Assembly (NCBI GenBank): GCA_937967535.1
Contig: CALCMV010000304.1
Coordinates: forward strand, 1-5,788
Length of the DNA stretch: 5,788 nucleotides
Direction: 5' to 3'
DNA from: an uncultured Saprospiraceae bacterium
GTDB lineage: Bacteria; Bacteroidota; Bacteroidia; Chitinophagales; Saprospiraceae
Position numbers and translations under genes: made by a program. This document shows positions 4,831-5,788 of this stretch, one piece after another (within the stretch, counting starts at the first letter, position 1; the number at the start of each line of letters is the position of its first letter). The notes beneath the pieces were generated by a model. It was not told the origin of the DNA and made no database searches. It worked only from the letters and a program-made list of their open reading frames with translations.

Positions 4831-5538
4831 ATGAAAAATATACTTTTGGCTTTACTCTCAATACTCATGTTTTCATTTGTCACGCTGAATGAGCCACCAA
4901 CTCATCAACTCGACAACTCACCAACGCATCAACTCGTCGAAAAACCCACCATAAAACTCGCCCTACTCAAATATGCCGGTGGCGGCGATTGGTATTCCAA
5001 CCCAACAGCATTGCCCAATCTCGCCAAGTTTTGCAATGACAAACTCGGCACCAATCTCGACCCCGACTATGCCACAGTAGAAGTGGCAAGTGCCGACCTG
5101 TTCAACTACCCATTCGTGCATATGACAGGGCATGGAAATGTTGTATTTTCTGATACCGATGCGGAGAATTTACGCTTGTATCTACTCGCCGGCGGCTTTC
5201 TGCATATTGATGATAATTATGGTATGGATCCCTTCGTGCGTACTGCCATGAAAAAGGTATTTCCCGAAAAAGAATTTATTGAATTGCCCTTTAGTCATTC
5301 CGTTTATCGGCAAAAATACGAGTTCAAAAACGGCTTACCCAAGATACATGAACACGATAAAAAACCGGCGCAGGGTTTTGGTATCGTCTGGGAAGACCGA
5401 CTCGTATGCTTCTATTCTTACGAAAGCGACCTAGGCGATGGATGGGAAGACCAAGATGTACACCGCGACCCCGAAGAAATACGCCAAAAAGCCCTCCAAA
5501 TGGGCGCAAATTTGGTACAATTTGCCTTTGAACAATAA
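4831..5538 (+). CDS. Secreted DUF4159-domain protein
   Basis: This 235-residue exported protein is of unknown biochemical function. Residues 1-19 are a hydrophobic signal sequence (MKNILLALLSILMFSFVTL) without a lipobox; the cleavage site is not clear, so it could stay anchored. Residues 23-36 are a low-complexity repeat (PTHQLDNS, PTHQL) created by an octamer DNA repeat. The DUF4159 domain then spans about 41-233, with blocks I recognise from the family: LLKYAGGGDWYSNPTALPNL (45-64), MTGHGNVVFS (98-107), GGFLHIDDNYGMD (121-133), ELPFSHSVY (151-159), PKIHEHD (170-176) and YESDLGDGWED (197-207). The His/Asp-rich conserved blocks would suit metal binding or an enzyme, and the fold is thought to be related to glutamine-amidotransferase-like domains; neither is shown here. 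Length is typical. It lies downstream of rsmE in the same direction, but 235 bases of repeats intervene, so it may have its own promoter. Confidence 0.9.
   Translation: MKNILLALLSILMFSFVTLNEPPTHQLDNSPTHQLVEKPTIKLALLKYAGGGDWYSNPTALPNLAKFCNDKLGTNLDPDYATVEVASADLFNYPFVHMTGHGNVVFSDTDAENLRLYLLAGGFLHIDDNYGMDPFVRTAMKKVFPEKEFIELPFSHSVYRQKYEFKNGLPKIHEHDKKPAQGFGIVWEDRLVCFYSYESDLGDGWEDQDVHRDPEEIRQKALQMGANLVQFAFEQ
4898..4937 (+). repeat. Coding octamer repeat CAACTCNN x5
   Basis: Five consecutive octamers, CAACTCAT, CAACTCGA, CAACTCAC, CAACGCAT and CAACTCGT, lie in the DUF4159 gene just after the signal-sequence codons. Eight is not a multiple of three, so the three reading phases come in turn and the peptide repeats every eight residues (PTHQLDNS then PTHQL). 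The repeat sits in the linker, where extra residues would be tolerated, and ends before the conserved domain. Confidence 0.88.
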
Positions 5539-5549
5539 AAGCATGTTTG

Positions 5550-5745
5550 AAATTTTCTGATTGTAACGTTTTGCGTTGGTAAAAACACGATAGCATTTAA
5601 TATGCTGATTTTCAGAATTTTGCGAACCTTACTCGTCGGACATTTTGAAAATGTCCGACGACTTAGGCTTGTCCCGACGAATGACGGGGTTTATCTTCCA
5701 ATTTAAATTACATCACCAACGCAATCCGTTATAATCAGGAAATTT
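5550..5745. repeat. 196-base element bounded by 31-base inverted repeats
   Basis: The left arm (5550-5580, ending TAACGTTTTGCGTTGGT) and the right arm (5715-5745, beginning ACCAACGCAATCCGTTA) are inverted repeats that agree at 27 of 31 positions. The 134 bases between them have no coding capacity and contain a strong palindrome (5627-5667). The layout is that of a MITE-like non-autonomous element or a large nested hairpin in the DUF4159 3' region. No target-site duplication is obvious. It is unrelated in sequence to the element at 2091 and 4618. Confidence 0.75.
5627..5667. repeat. 41-base palindrome with perfect 14-bp core arms
   Basis: TCGTCGGACATTTT (5633-5646) and AAAATGTCCGACGA (5648-5661) are perfect complements around one central G. 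Beyond them the pairing continues to CCT/AGG ends with two mismatches, giving 18 of 20 pairs. A further CCCGACGAATGACGGG palindrome-like segment follows at 5672-5687. No T-run follows on the plus strand, so a standard terminator is doubtful, although the RNA hairpin could protect the DUF4159 transcript 3' end. It resembles REP-type palindromes. Confidence 0.8.
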
Positions 5746-5788
5746 TATACTAGCAATTGACAGCTAACTGGACTTTAGAAATTCGGTA

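Noticed and set aside
5627..5667. Intrinsic terminator for the DUF4159 gene
   Set aside because: The hairpin is strong but no T-run follows it on the plus strand, and it is part of a larger nested inverted repeat.
5746..5788. Start of another gene at the right edge
   Set aside because: No start codon with a convincing open frame is visible in the remaining 43 bases; nothing can be called.

Overview
This window looks like a chromosomal segment from a member of the Bacteroidota. The evidence is compositional and familial. Intergenic DNA is very AT-rich, and no Shine-Dalgarno sequence precedes any gene. A DUF4159 protein of the type common in this phylum is present, the RsmE carries the GPEGDFSPEE variant of its signature, and an unnamed 522-residue helical protein resembles a family I associate with Bacteroidota. 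The genus cannot be told from this sequence.

Layout: 1-341 is gene-free and carries small palindromes and heptamer repeats. A Fur-family metal-dependent repressor lies on the minus strand (342-764). A roughly 500-base gene-free region with a 35-base near-perfect palindrome separates it from a divergent gene for a small secreted protein (1269-1655), which ends at a clear intrinsic terminator (1747-1786). A second gene-poor stretch (1787-2306) holds the first copy of an intergenic repeat element. Next comes a close pair that is probably co-transcribed: an alpha-helical-repeat protein of unknown function (2307-3875) and the 16S rRNA m3U1498 methyltransferase RsmE (3888-4595). After the second copy of the repeat element, flanked on both sides by heptamer arrays, comes a secreted DUF4159 protein (4831-5538). 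The window closes with nested inverted repeats (5550-5745).

Functionally the genes are ordinary: a metal-responsive regulator, one rRNA-modification enzyme, one conserved exported protein of unknown function, one unknown helical protein and one unknown small secreted protein. No defence system, transposase, CRISPR array, tRNA or rRNA is visible.

The interest lies in the non-coding and repeat DNA. There are two diverged copies of a palindromic, MITE-like element, both just upstream of plus-strand genes. Several unrelated heptamer arrays touch gene ends and starts. An octamer repeat has been read into the N-terminus of the DUF4159 protein as an 8-residue repeat. A 31-base inverted repeat encloses a 41-base palindrome. 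The small secreted protein carries a duplicated peptide whose two copies differ only at synonymous sites.
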